From NCBI GenBank assembly GCA_002811645.1, contig PDIP01000002.1, positions 7,683-71,682 of the forward strand: a DNA stretch of 64,000 nt, read 5' to 3'. Below the pieces are notes generated by a model, which saw nothing but the letters and a program-made list of their open reading frames with translations, had not been told where the DNA came from and did no database searches. A program made the position numbers and the translations under genes. Positions within the stretch are counted from its first letter, which is position 1. Every line of letters begins with the position of its first letter. Origin of the DNA: Corallochytrium limacisporum (lineage: Eukaryota > Opisthokonta). Positions 47,408 through 58,300 of this stretch are shown here, piece after piece.

Positions 47408-49498
47408 TCATATTCCAGTGCTTAGGTGCCACGTAGCCTGCACTAAGTGTGATTTGGCGGGTGGTCGAACTTCGCTACCGTTGCGAGTGAGGATCATCAT
47501 ACTCCCTGGATCCGCTAATCTCAGCTTTCGAATAGCAGTCATCATTTGTTCCTTGCGACGTTTTGCTGCCATGGCGTGCCATTCCATAAAAGGTACAGCG
47601 AGGAGGCGGTAACCAGCCGCGGATACAAGCCATTTCTTCCAGCGATCACGACCAGTGTAACAAATCTTACCCCTCTTGTCCTTTAGGAAATGCCAAGGTC
47701 CATCCACTTCGACTACCATTTTCAATTCCGGTAAGTAAATATCCGCAAAGTGATTCGCCTCGTAAAGATACTCCTCCCTGCGTATAGTAAACAATTCACG
47801 GGACAGATGCAGCTCCACAAACTCTTGGAGGCCGCTGACGCCTCCTTCCTGGATATTTCTCTGGTGCTCTGCAACCAAAGCTGCATTGCCGTCCTTGGAT
47901 ACATCCCGCATGCGCTCCGATGGTGTAATTGCTAGGCGCTTGGCGTGGGAGCGTAGGGTTGCATACATGTTGGCTCCCTCTAGAATGAACGAATCAACTG
48001 GGTGTGCTTCGACTGCTTTGAAAGCCTTGGCAAATTCAGAATCATGCCGTAGTAATGCAGTCGCGGTAGCAACCTGCAGAGCTGGCAAGAGGCGTTTGAA
48101 TCGACCATCCTTACCCAGACCGGACAACAGCTGCTCCTGACGAACAGTCTCCTGGATGCTTCTCGATGACAGACTGCGCCAGAGATCGGTAGCAAGTACC
48201 TCGGCGGTTGTAACCACAATACCGGGGCCTGCAATATCTTGTTCCACAGCTTGCACAACCTTGGCAATAAAAGGTTTCAACAGGAATACATCCAAGTCCA
48301 CAAATCCTTTACCATCCATCTGATCAACCACTAACTTGGCATCCAATTCTGTGATGGCACTTGCCTCATTCAAGATTGCGTTGCAGTGGCTCTGGTACAA
48401 TTGCTGCCGCGGAATCACGTCTGATCTTGTGTCCTTGTCCACTGAGGCGAACAAGTGGAGTTCACGCCACGCCGCGAGTGGAGCCTGCTGTATCTTGTTC
48501 GCAGCCACCAATGGGTACAAGATCTTAGCTGCTCGCTGTTTCTCTACATTTTCTGGCAAGGTAAGCATCAGAGCCGTGGTGATGTCTGCAGTGGTCTTTC
48601 GCAACGCTATGTCGGTGAGCTGGCCTAGGTACCACTGCAAAAATGTTTCCTGCTTTCTTGAATCACGCAGTGCACTAGCCCGAAGTTTCACGTGTTGCGA
48701 CTGGACCGTCCATGTGGACGATGGCTTGTACAAATGTTCACTTGCTGAAGACTTGAGGTACTCCTTCAGATTCCTTATCAATTGCTTATTGCAGTCACTT
48801 GTTCGAATGTCCACAAACAGCAATCTGGCAAAAGTTTCGGGATCCATCAATGGTCGCTTTCGCAGTTCTGCTATTGCAAACTTAGAGATCGTACTGTTAT
48901 ACGCCGTATCCAGAGCGGGCGCTTCAGGAGCGAGTAAACTGACCAGCAATTGAGGTCCACAGCTCCGCCCTAGTTGATCTAATGCTTTGGCAAAGACCGC
49001 TTGTGTAGGTTCACCAAACACAGCATCATTCCTTGACCACTGTCGCCAGACGGATAGGAGCTGAGAATCTCTGACAGAGCGCAATTCTCTCAACAAGATA
49101 CCGCGCGCGTACTTCTGAAATTCCTGCTCTGACACAGTCCCTTGCTCCGGGAGCCCAGCGGCAATCGCTTGTAGTATAGGAACAATCTGCAAATCATTGG
49201 GGCTCATGCTCAGCTGACGCATGTAGTCATGGGTAATGAACTTTCCCTTCCGCGCCTTTTCTTGGGCCCAGGCAGAAAGTGGGCCGCACAGTTCCAGAAG
49301 ATTGCCTTGGATTTCCTTCACTTCAGTTGCCCATATCATGCTTTGTTCATCGGCTGTTGAAACTGGGGATGCCTTTTGTTCACTATTCCTACGTCGAGGC
49401 GCTCTATGTGACCTTACTCCTTGAACATGCGTCTTTGTCGCCATGGTCTTCGATCTCCAGCCGGCCATTGCCGCTGGTCTCATCGTGAGACCTCTCAT
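47408..49498 (-). CDS. RAP-domain protein, probably mitochondrial RNA-binding
   Basis: The product has 696 residues. The C-terminal RAP domain (about 585-650) is clear: FADIYLPELKMVVEVDGPWHF, then GRDRWKKWLVSAAGYRLLAVPFMEW and a final helix. RAP has a PD-(D/E)xK-like fold and ends FASTK-family and OPR-family proteins that process or stabilise organelle transcripts. The preceding 500 residues are helical, consistent with a repeat solenoid, but no repeat is clear by eye. The N-terminus (MRGLTMRPAAMAGWRSKTMA and on) is rich in Arg with no acidic residues for 40 positions, a good mitochondrial presequence. Neighbours IBA57 and ROMO1 are also mitochondrial. The start ATG at 49498 is the most upstream; internal ATGs at residues 6, 11 and 19 also fit. 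Confidence 0.75.
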   Translation of the reverse strand: MRGLTMRPAAMAGWRSKTMATKTHVQGVRSHRAPRRRNSEQKASPVSTADEQSMIWATEVKEIQGNLLELCGPLSAWAQEKARKGKFITHDYMRQLSMSPNDLQIVPILQAIAAGLPEQGTVSEQEFQKYARGILLRELRSVRDSQLLSVWRQWSRNDAVFGEPTQAVFAKALDQLGRSCGPQLLVSLLAPEAPALDTAYNSTISKFAIAELRKRPLMDPETFARLLFVDIRTSDCNKQLIRNLKEYLKSSASEHLYKPSSTWTVQSQHVKLRASALRDSRKQETFLQWYLGQLTDIALRKTTADITTALMLTLPENVEKQRAAKILYPLVAANKIQQAPLAAWRELHLFASVDKDTRSDVIPRQQLYQSHCNAILNEASAITELDAKLVVDQMDGKGFVDLDVFLLKPFIAKVVQAVEQDIAGPGIVVTTAEVLATDLWRSLSSRSIQETVRQEQLLSGLGKDGRFKRLLPALQVATATALLRHDSEFAKAFKAVEAHPVDSFILEGANMYATLRSHAKRLAITPSERMRDVSKDGNAALVAEHQRNIQEGGVSGLQEFVELHLSRELFTIRREEYLYEANHFADIYLPELKMVVEVDGPWHFLKDKRGKICYTGRDRWKKWLVSAAGYRLLAVPFMEWHAMAAKRRKEQMMTAIRKLRLADPGSMMILTRNGSEVRPPAKSHLVQATWHLSTGI

Positions 49499-50071
49499 GT
49501 TGTCCCCATCCCAAGAGTTACTTGACCATGTTACTCTCCAGCCTTACATGGCATCATATTCAATCTGTTCAATGCCGTTCCGTATGATATGAGATCATAC
49601 GTTTACACACAGATCTGCACTGTCATTAAAGATTATACATCTTCTGAACAAGCTGAGCCTTGTGCACAGTTGACGGTTTCGTGCTCGCGGCGTCTGCGGC
49701 AGTCCTCCAATCCCCTCCAATGAGATCCAGTGGCTTTTTCTATCCCCCTTTCCGTATGGTGGCCCTCGCCACGGAGGTCAGCGGCCCCTACGCCAAATAT
49801 CCGCAAGAGCTCAATTCACGCACTCCGCATTGCACCCTTGTAAATCGCAATGAGAGGAGCGGGTCCGACACGAGTCAAGGTTCACATGCAAACCTTAAGG
49901 CTGACGGATGCCCTTCTAGTCGATATTTTGTGTGATCTGGAGTGTTGAGTTTGGTAAAAACAATTTACACAGGCGCGGTATTTACGAATTTTGTGCGTCC
50001 AAAATCGGGTGAACTATTCAACCGTGCTCACGTGGACGAACGAATCAACGAGAACTGAATACTAAAACAAT
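49499..50071. other. divergent promoter region
   Basis: This 573 bp stretch lies between the RAP-domain gene and ROMO1. I see no ORF of note, no RNA gene and no clear TATA box. Confidence 0.4.
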
Positions 50072-50314
50072 ATGCCAGCGGCTGCAGCACAGTTCCCCGG
50101 CGGTGCACAGCCGTCAAAATTCGAGCGGGCCAAGCTCGGTGCCATGATGGGATTCTCAGTCGGCGCATCTATTGGTTGTATCCTAGGTAGCTATCAGTGC
50201 TTCCGTATGGGACTTCGGGGACGGGATTTCGTGCGCACTGTTGGAAAGGTCATGCTTCAATCTGGAGGATCCTTTGGATTTTTCATGGGCATCGGATCAG
50301 TGATCCGCTCATAG
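50072..50314 (+). CDS. ROMO1: ROMO1/Mgr2 mitochondrial inner membrane protein
   Basis: The product has 80 residues; human ROMO1 has 79. ROMO1/Mgr2 seals the TIM23 translocase and is linked to reactive oxygen signalling. Two helices are visible (about 22-42 and 60-78). They contain the glycine pattern of the family: KLGAMMGFSVGASIGCILGSY and QSGGSFGFFMGIGSVIRS. The start MPAAAAQFPGG and the central RMGLRGRDF loop also match. The ATG at 50072 is the only option. It converges with the PAK1IP1-like gene, 107 bp away. Confidence 0.93.
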   Translation: MPAAAAQFPGGAQPSKFERAKLGAMMGFSVGASIGCILGSYQCFRMGLRGRDFVRTVGKVMLQSGGSFGFFMGIGSVIRS

Positions 50315-50421
50315 CTTTGAAGCTAGTACCTCCGCTTGATCAAATGTACCCGTGAGAATTTGCATGGGATTGTACACTTTCTAGATGATGACTATTCTAC
50401 TATACACGCTTGTAATTCAAT

Positions 50422-51597
50422 TTAGAATTCACCAGTTTCCGAAACTGCAAGGCATTGCAGTCTTGCTTTCGAGTCACAGTGGGCCAGTTCAGTGTAATTA
50501 TCATAGTCCAAGCTCCCGGCCTTGCTTGCCACGTGTACCACCTTGATATGACCATCACTGGATGCTGTGATAATGATCTTGGACTCTGCATGGACGGGGT
50601 CGTCTAGGCACTTAACGCACTTGATCCTATTTCCGTGCAGATCAGGAATGATTCCCACAGGGCAACTGGCTTTACCTCTTTCGTCCCTATCACCTTTGAT
50701 CGTGATCTTTCTCTTTTTCGATGGAGTTTCACCAGGTTTGATCTCATACAGGTGAAGATCAGAAGAGTCGCCAGCTACCGCTATGAGATTCTCGCCGACG
50801 TAGGCGATTGAAAGCACGTTTCTGAATCCGGTCACAATCGTATGTGTAGCGTCGCCAGACTCTGCGTCCTCAAGATCGTAGATTTCAATCGTATTGCCGT
50901 GAACTATGGCAAAGGAATGACCCTCTGGTGACCACCGCACCTGGGTGACCACGTATGGCAGATTTCTAATGAAAACACCGCGGGCCTTAATCATATCCCA
51001 GACACGTAGTGTCCGGTCCCGGCCAGCTGAGATCATAAGCTTTCCTGTCGGATGAACTGCCAGGTCCTCAATTGCACCCTTGTGACCCTTCAACCGAGCC
51101 AAAACCTCCCAGTCTGTGGTACGGAAGACCAGCACTGTGTGATCCTCACTGCCCGAGACGAGGTAGGCTTTGTTTCCGCGTGTGCCGTGGAATGAAAGGG
51201 CGGTGATAGTGCCCGTATGTTCCATCAGGGCCCCTTCTTCTACATTCTTCTTCATATTGAATACATTGATCGTCTCATCTGAGCTTCCACTAGCTAAATG
51301 CGAACCCTGACATGCAATGGCAGTGACCATTCCGCCATGCACAGGCATCACAAAACTGGTTTTCTTCCGCAGTGTTCCCACAGACAGAAGGTTTTTGCCA
51401 TCCAATTCCTGGGCAGCTTCAAAGGTTGCTTCATCGCAGAAGAAATCGTAGCCGAATATTGTGCGCTCGTAAGAACCGGCAACAATACGGAATACTCGGA
51501 TAAGTTCATCATCATTCACTGATTCAACGATGGGCTCTGTTTGTTGATTCTCCTTTTTCGAGGCTTCAGAAGCCCTGCCTCTGTTGCGCTTCCCCAT
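50422..51597 (-). CDS. PAK1IP1: WD40 ribosome biogenesis factor PAK1IP1/MAK11
   Basis: The product has 391 residues. Mak11/PAK1IP1 acts in the nucleolus in 60S subunit assembly and in animals also modulates PAK kinase. A basic N-terminus (KRNRGRASEASKKENQ) is followed by the family start, FRIVAGSYERTIFGYDFF. WD repeats follow, with GSHLASGSSDETINVFNM, YLVSGSEDHTVLVFRTTDWEVLARLKGHKGAIEDLAVHP and KLMISAGRDRTLRVWDM. The RVFIRNLP-like and VRWSPEG segments complete the typical Mak11 propeller. The start ATG is at 51597. The gene is divergent from the LPCAT-like gene. Confidence 0.88.
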   Translation of the reverse strand: MGKRNRGRASEASKKENQQTEPIVESVNDDELIRVFRIVAGSYERTIFGYDFFCDEATFEAAQELDGKNLLSVGTLRKKTSFVMPVHGGMVTAIACQGSHLASGSSDETINVFNMKKNVEEGALMEHTGTITALSFHGTRGNKAYLVSGSEDHTVLVFRTTDWEVLARLKGHKGAIEDLAVHPTGKLMISAGRDRTLRVWDMIKARGVFIRNLPYVVTQVRWSPEGHSFAIVHGNTIEIYDLEDAESGDATHTIVTGFRNVLSIAYVGENLIAVAGDSSDLHLYEIKPGETPSKKRKITIKGDRDERGKASCPVGIIPDLHGNRIKCVKCLDDPVHAESKIIITASSDGHIKVVHVASKAGSLDYDNYTELAHCDSKARLQCLAVSETGEF

Positions 51598-52663
51598 TTC
51601 TTCGAACAGGTACTTCTTTGGAATATCGCATGACCTGCCGATAACACTGATCTGTCGACCCTAAGCCACAACATATCGTTATAGACATTCGAAGTACCAC
51701 TCACAGTCAGTTGGCATCTCCGTGCTCATAGATCGCCCGACACGCTCACAGCTCGTCAAGTCCCCATGCGTTTTCGTGCCAAACCGTCAAGGGGCGAGTT
51801 GATTCGTATGGTGGTGGTAGTGAGCACCTGGGGCTTCAAGAAACCCACCTGCGCATTGCAGGATTTAATTTGGCCCCGCATTGGAACCAATAACTTTTCC
51901 CTCCCAGAAACCTCTTCTTCCCCCTTCCAGATCTGGAGCCTATTTTTCAAGTAGCGGGTAATTGCCGTGTACGAAGGCAATGGTTCTTGGAAATCCCACC
52001 AATGTCCGACCAGACGAGTGGGTTTTTATCAAGCGTTGCATAAGACAGGTAAGCAAAGAAGGGTTAGGTCGGTGTATAAGCTCAGAGGGATCCACTCAAC
52101 ATCGTCATAGTTATAGACGCCATCGGCTTCCTCGTAGAACGCATAAGAAGCAGAATGGGCACCAATCGCCATTGTTTCACTCTTTAACATGTGAACGGCA
52201 TCCAGTCCAGTGTCGTTTCGACTCCGAGTCTTGATACAGCATTGGGAGGACGACAGTGAAGATAGCGAAAAGCCCCCAGTGCATTTCTTAGGTACAATGG
52301 CGCCGGCTTTGTATCCGATGCAAATCCCAGGTCTTTATCTTAATGCCCCTCGTTTTGGGTCGCCGATACTGCGTAGCGAGCGGCAAAAAAGGAAAAGCGG
52401 GCCTGGGAAATACGGGGGGATCGACGAAACTGTGGGGCGCGCCCAAGAGGGAGATTCGATCCGTCGGGACTCGCAGTCCCCGGGACAGTGAGTCCAAAAG
52501 GGTTATTTCTTGGCTGAAGCCGCTAACAGTTTATACGAGTACATGACCAATAAACATTGCGAGTGCGAAGATTAAAGGCACCGAATTCTGACTATCAGCA
52601 ACGACTTGCATGGATGATGGTTTGAAGCATCGATAGGCCAGAGACTTCAAAGGTCCCATCAGC
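51598..52663. other. divergent gene-free spacer
   Basis: This 1.07 kb stretch lies between the PAK1IP1-like and LPCAT-like genes. It has no supported coding frame. A string resembling a tRNA B-box near 52448 lacks a matching stem, so no tRNA is called. Confidence 0.4.
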
Positions 52664-54373
52664 ATGAATCAGGTGCGTGCCAATATTGAGGCCTTAGCAC
52701 CTGATATGGACGACATCCGGCGACGTGCCGGAGCTTTGGCACCTGACATGAGCGAACTTCGGCGACGGGCACATAAGGTCGAAGAGCAGGTCCTGGGGCG
52801 AGACCTCGCTGACACCAAGATCAGCAAGTACCAGTCCAGCCTTGCGGAGCTGTACAACCCCGGAGAGAATTCGGGAGACCTGCATTTGGACGCAGACGGT
52901 ATGAGCGACCTTGACCCTGATGAATATCTCTTTGGAGAAATCAATCCATACAGCATTCACGAGAAGCCAATCACGGGGAGTGTGTACGAGTTCACCAAAA
53001 CAGCTCTTTTCACAATTTTGCTGATCCCGCTTTGGCGATTTCTGCTCGTAATTGCCTGGGTCATTATCGCCATTGCCACCATCCTCCTGAGTGTACTAGG
53101 CAGTGAACAGAAAGCTGCAGTGAGGGAAATGCCAGACCCTCTGCCAAAGTGGCGTTTTAGGATTCTCCAGCTGACACAGTATATCGCCCGCTGCATCGCG
53201 TTCTTTTTCGGGTTTCATCACATTCAAGTTGTCGGAAAGCCAGATCCCAAGGCACGCATATTTGTGGGCAACCATCGGAATTTCATGGATGTCTTTCTCA
53301 TCCTTGGTAACGTTACATGCATGGCTGTGAGTGCCGCGGAGAACCTGCATATTCCAATGGTTGGCCATTTCTTGCGGGCAACTTCTAGCATATGCTTAGA
53401 TCGTGCGGATCCCAATGCCAAGAAACACTCTGCGGAAATGATAAAGAAAATGTGTGCCATTGGCAAGTATCCGCCTCTGCTGGTGTTCCCGGAGGGTACA
53501 TGTACAAATGGCAGCTGTCTATTACAGTTCAAGGCAGGAGCTTTCCTACCGGGACTCCCTGTGCAGCCCTTCCTTGTTACGTACGACAACAAGTTCAGTG
53601 ATCTGGGTTGGACGGTCGGGTCGAGTCTGCCGTGGATGATCTACCGGTCCATGACACAGTTCCACAACTATTGCAAGATTGAGTTTCTACCAGTTTACTA
53701 CCCGGACGAGGCAGAGCAAGAGGACCCTAAGTTGTACGCTGAGAATGTGCGACGGGTTATGGCACGTGCCATCGACGTGAAGTTGTCTTCGTACTCGGTT
53801 GATGATACCCTGCTGCTTATGTATGCACACAGCAAGGCAAAGAATGTACGTCTCAATCTGCGCTTTTCCGAGGTCAGCGATCGGTTCTCGACGAAAGAAA
53901 TCAAGGAGCTACTGCAAAAGTTTGTGGCCCTGGACCGCAACAAGGACGGGAAGATTGACTTCAGAGAATTCTGTGACGTCTTCAAGTTGGACGCAAAAGA
54001 TCCTTACTCACGGGCAATGTTCGAGGCCTTTGACCGGAACAACCAGGGCTACCTGGACTTCCGCAGCTTCGTCCTCGGGTTATACTTCTTTCATCCTGCC
54101 GCGAGTCCCAAGGACCGCGTTCGATTCGTCTTCGAAATGTATGATGTCAAGGGAGACCGCATGATCACATTTGAGGAAGCAAACCAATTGGTTCACCGAA
54201 ATGAAAAGGTGAGCAGTCAGAAGGAGATCGTTGGGGCTTTGGACATTCTCTTCAAGGACAAGAAGGCCTTAACTTTGAACGAATTCGTCACTGCCATATG
54301 CTCCCGCGAGGATTTGCTGAACTTGGTGCCAACCACTCTTGAAGGTGTGATGGCTCCGCTCACCAGCGAGTAG
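52664..54373 (+). CDS. lysophospholipid acyltransferase with EF-hands (LPCAT1/2-like)
   Basis: The product has 569 residues. LPCAT1/2 reacylate lysophosphatidylcholine in the ER and lipid droplets, and LPCAT2 also makes platelet-activating factor. The N-terminus is soluble and acidic, with the repeat ALAPDMDDIRRRAG / ALAPDMSELRRRAH (about 9-35). One or two membrane segments follow (about 108-146). The acyltransferase motifs are NHRNFMDVF (about 202; H and D catalytic), SICLDRADP and FPEGTCTNGSCLLQFKAGAF (about 275). EF-hand-like loops follow: DRNKDGKIDFREF (about 423), DRNNQGYLDFRSF and YDVKGDRMITFEEA. The first is canonical; the others are partly degenerate. This is the animal LPCAT1/2 order of domains. 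The start ATG is at 52664. Confidence 0.88.
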   Translation: MNQVRANIEALAPDMDDIRRRAGALAPDMSELRRRAHKVEEQVLGRDLADTKISKYQSSLAELYNPGENSGDLHLDADGMSDLDPDEYLFGEINPYSIHEKPITGSVYEFTKTALFTILLIPLWRFLLVIAWVIIAIATILLSVLGSEQKAAVREMPDPLPKWRFRILQLTQYIARCIAFFFGFHHIQVVGKPDPKARIFVGNHRNFMDVFLILGNVTCMAVSAAENLHIPMVGHFLRATSSICLDRADPNAKKHSAEMIKKMCAIGKYPPLLVFPEGTCTNGSCLLQFKAGAFLPGLPVQPFLVTYDNKFSDLGWTVGSSLPWMIYRSMTQFHNYCKIEFLPVYYPDEAEQEDPKLYAENVRRVMARAIDVKLSSYSVDDTLLLMYAHSKAKNVRLNLRFSEVSDRFSTKEIKELLQKFVALDRNKDGKIDFREFCDVFKLDAKDPYSRAMFEAFDRNNQGYLDFRSFVLGLYFFHPAASPKDRVRFVFEMYDVKGDRMITFEEANQLVHRNEKVSSQKEIVGALDILFKDKKALTLNEFVTAICSREDLLNLVPTTLEGVMAPLTSE

Positions 54374-55370
54374 GGACATTACGTCGTTACACTCACCACT
54401 TACAAAACAAAACATCTGCCATCACATCACAACATCTTCCAATACATTCCATGTTCCATGTTTAACTCTGCTATTGGCAACTGCACCAGATGCGCTCTAT
54501 CGTCCCTGCACTCAACACCTTCCTTTTCTGGTGCGTTTATGGTACTAGGACTGCGCAGATTTCTTCAATACGGGAAAGTATCGCAACCCGATGGGGCCGC
54601 CTTGAACCACACGGTTTGCCCAGAACGGACAAATGGGGATGAAAGGTTAGTTTCCGAAAGGCCATATCCGAGAAATAGAAGAGAGCAAAACAGAAGCGCG
54701 AAGCTGAAATCCCAGTACTGAAAGTACGGAGCCGATTCCCTCTCTCCCCAGATGTCTTGTCCGTTGTATCCTGCTCCCAACTCGCTGTGCACCGAGGCCC
54801 GAGCAACCGTAACTCCATTTCTCAGCTCTGCTATGGCCGGACGGCGCGCCAAAAATGACGGAAGGGACAAATCGAAAACACAGCGACCTCCATTACTCCC
54901 TTAACCTCTTCCGGAGTCCACCACGCCCTATTGTCGCCTGCAAGACCCAGTAGCCAGTTCCACTTGTAAGGAGAATTATGCGGGAAAATGGGACCCTTTG
55001 CAACCATAGTCCTAAGGTTGGTGGTTTGTGTCCAGCAACCATTCGGAAACACATTTGGCGCAATAGGCACGCTCGAAAGAGAGACATTTCAGAGACTTGT
55101 CGATATATTGATGAACGATTGCCTCAATTATAGTTTTGGACACGTTCTCAGTCGTGAGTAGGGTCCTTAAGTCCGAATCTAATGGCGTACAGTAGCAACA
55201 AGGAATTAACGACCACGTCGTAAATGTGCAATACCCAAGTCGTTCTTTTCAAAAATATCTTTGCAGCAAAATAAGCGAGAGTACGGGATACAAATTGAAA
55301 CATGGGGACCTAACGTGCTCATAACAGGCATTTGTGTTTGATCTAGCACACTATATAGTACAGAACAAAT
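54374..55370. other. intergenic spacer
   Basis: This 1 kb stretch lies between the LPCAT-like and BRWD-like genes, both on the plus strand. No supported frame or RNA gene is visible. AT-rich sequence starts about 180 bases before the BRWD-like start and includes TATATAG at 55352-55358. Confidence 0.4.
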
Positions 55371-58300
55371 ATGTCCTGGCAAGGCGGGAACGAAGGAAAT
55401 CCTAATGCTGGACAAGACTGGTCTAACATTGGTCTCAACGACAACACTTTCGGGCTGGGTGATCCTTTCGGGGCTGAAGGAAATTTTGGTAATCTGCCGC
55501 AGGGAAATAACCCGTCTTTGATGGGAAATTCGTTACAGCCTCTGGGAGGAACCGGAAATGAAAACGGTACCAAGGCATGGAACAATCCAAATCCAAACGC
55601 GCCACCACAGATGCAAAATGATTTGAACAGACTCCAGAACCAAATGCCATATGGAGTCGATTCAACATCGGCAGGACTCATGCAGCAACAGATTCAAGGC
55701 ATGCAGCAACAGATTCAAGGGATTCCCCAGAGAATGTCCCAGTCTCAGGCACAGCGGCCGGTGGGTCGAGAGGCCAATGGGCTAGATTCCGGGATGTGGG
55801 GTTCTCAGCCGGCCCGGAGATCACTGCAACAGCCATTTAGTCAAATGACACCTTCCATGCAGCCACCAGTTCCTCAGGCTCAGGGACCTCAGCCCCCGGT
55901 TCCTCAGTACCATCCACCGCCGCATCAGCAGCAGCAGCCGCCGCAGCATCAACCACAACCAGCACAACAGCAGCAGCTTCAGGCAGCACAGCAATTGGCG
56001 GCTCATCAGCGGCATCATCAGCTTCTACAGCAGCAGGGACTAATGGCTGGGATGGCTGCGCCGCCGGGAATGTCCACTGGCACGAACACGTGGGGTCTTG
56101 GTGGTGGTATGGGTGGCACGGGCCCGACGCGTGCATCGTATCCACAGAACGGTGGTGGACCCCCCGGCTTCAGTGATATGTCCGAAACTGTGCAAGTAGG
56201 ACCAAACTCCTTCCCACAGCAGCAAGCACAGCAGGAGTCCGTGGGATCTGGCATTCCCGGATTTGGGCAGCAAGCCCCTGCTGCGTCGAACTTTGGTGGC
56301 ATGATAAGCAACGGCCCTGGTGCCAATCTTGATCTTGGTGGCACAGGTAAGATGTCCCCACAATCGTTGGAACAGAGCAAGATGGGCCTTGACCCGGACG
56401 GAAAGCAGTCAGCAGCCCCTCCAGTAGCGACAGCCACTGCATTACCTCCCCAGGAAGGGCATATTTCGTCGAGCCCAACGGGTAACAAAAGTGTGCCGAC
56501 ATCACAGTCAAGAAGGTCATCACAATCGAGCACTCCGAGGGCAGAGTCAAAGAAAAAAGCGGAAAAGAAGCCCGCCATTCCATCGGCCAGGGCAAGTGTG
56601 GACGAAGCCACGGCGGCCGCTGCGGCAGCAGCGGCAGCGGCAGCGGCAGCAATGTTTGCTGTCCAAGTGGGAAGTCCCGGTCCGGAAGAGCTGGTTGAGG
56701 CTACCACTGCAGCCTCCGCCGTGTCCAAGCCAAAGAAGAAAAGGAAGTACACAAAGAAAGCCTCGGAGCCCGGCATGGAGGACAGCGACGATGAGGACTT
56801 CTTGCCCGAAGGCATGTCCTCCGGACGACCTCCAGGTAGACCTCCAACCCGCGGCAGAGGTCGTGGGCGCCCAAGAGGTGGACGCACACCCGGCCGGTCG
56901 TCCGGTGCGGGCAGCCCTAGCCCAGACGAACAACAAGCCACGACCACGCGGACGCCGGTGTCTTCAGCCGCGGCCACCCGCGAGGCAGTGGCATCCGCAG
57001 CACGCGATCTGCATAACAAGCCACTGCCGAAGCCGCAGCTGTTAAGCAAACAAACATTCCCCCTCAGGGGGCTGCCGGTGCGGGCACGGTTCGCTCCGGA
57101 TGACCAGAAGATCATCAAGAGGCCACCACAATTCGACATGAAGGAATTTTACTTCCTCATGGCACATTTCCTTCGTAGCAGTTCTTGCACGAAAACTGCA
57201 CAGGTGTTTGAGCAGGAACTCAAGGACCAGAAGCTGCTCGGTTCACGATACACTTGGACCGGCGAGTCCTGTGCGCAGTCCTACAGTGAATACGCTAGTG
57301 GCTATCCTTACATTGCACAGAACCATCTGACGCAAGTTTGCCAGCAAGCTATTGATTTGACCAACCAGCACTATCCTCAGCCCGGAGGTGTGATATCGAC
57401 TTCGCTGCTCGGCAGAGGGGACAACAGTGTGCTGCGCCAGCGACAGCCAATTGATCGACGCAATGCGATGTCGAGGATAGAAAATATTATGCAAACTCAC
57501 ATTCTACCCTCACTACAGTATGGACAGATTGGCTATAAATTGCCAAAGAAAGCACGCAATGATCTGCTGATCCTGGGAAAGCAGCGGCGACTGTCCAAGA
57601 TCTTGGGTCACTATGCCGAAGTGTACTGCATCACGTTCGACCAGACAGGCACGCGGCTGATCAGTGGTAGTGATGACAAGCTCATTAAGGTCTGGAATGT
57701 GAAAACCGGCTACCTCATGAAGACCTTGCGTGGTCACCGTGAGCCTATTGCCGATCTCAGTGTGTCCATCGACAACAAGTTCCTTGCGACAGCAGACATG
57801 GGCGGCAGCGTGCGGATTTGGAGCATGGAAAATGGCCAGTGCGTAAAGCATTTTGTGCACCCGGGCAAAAAGGCAGCGGCGTTTGTACAGTTTTGTCCGT
57901 CAGTGGACCCGCGACTGCAGTATCTGGCCAGCTGTGGGGACGATGGGGTTTTGCACCTGTGGTATTTGGGCGACCGTCCCGACCTCGGACACATAGACAT
58001 TGATGCCAAGGTTAATCCGCGCACCAAGACCCACTTTGCCAGTTTCTCACCTGGCGGTGCCTTCCTGGCGGTCGGTACCAGCGATGGCTATTTGCGATTG
58101 ATCCAAATGACCTCTAATAGTGATGAGGTTGTCCACGACGATCGTCCAAGGTTGATATCCACTATTGAAGCCCATATGGAGCAGTTGACGCTCGTGAAGT
58201 ACGCAAAGAAGACTTTTAGGATTCTGACCGGCTCGAAGGATGAAACTGTGGCCATCTGGCGCTACGAGGGTGGCATGTGGACTGTGGTGCGTCTGCGCCT

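Noticed and set aside
52440-52470. tRNA B-box-like string ATTCGATCC
   Set aside because: The flanking bases do not form a T stem and no acceptor stem or anticodon arm is found.
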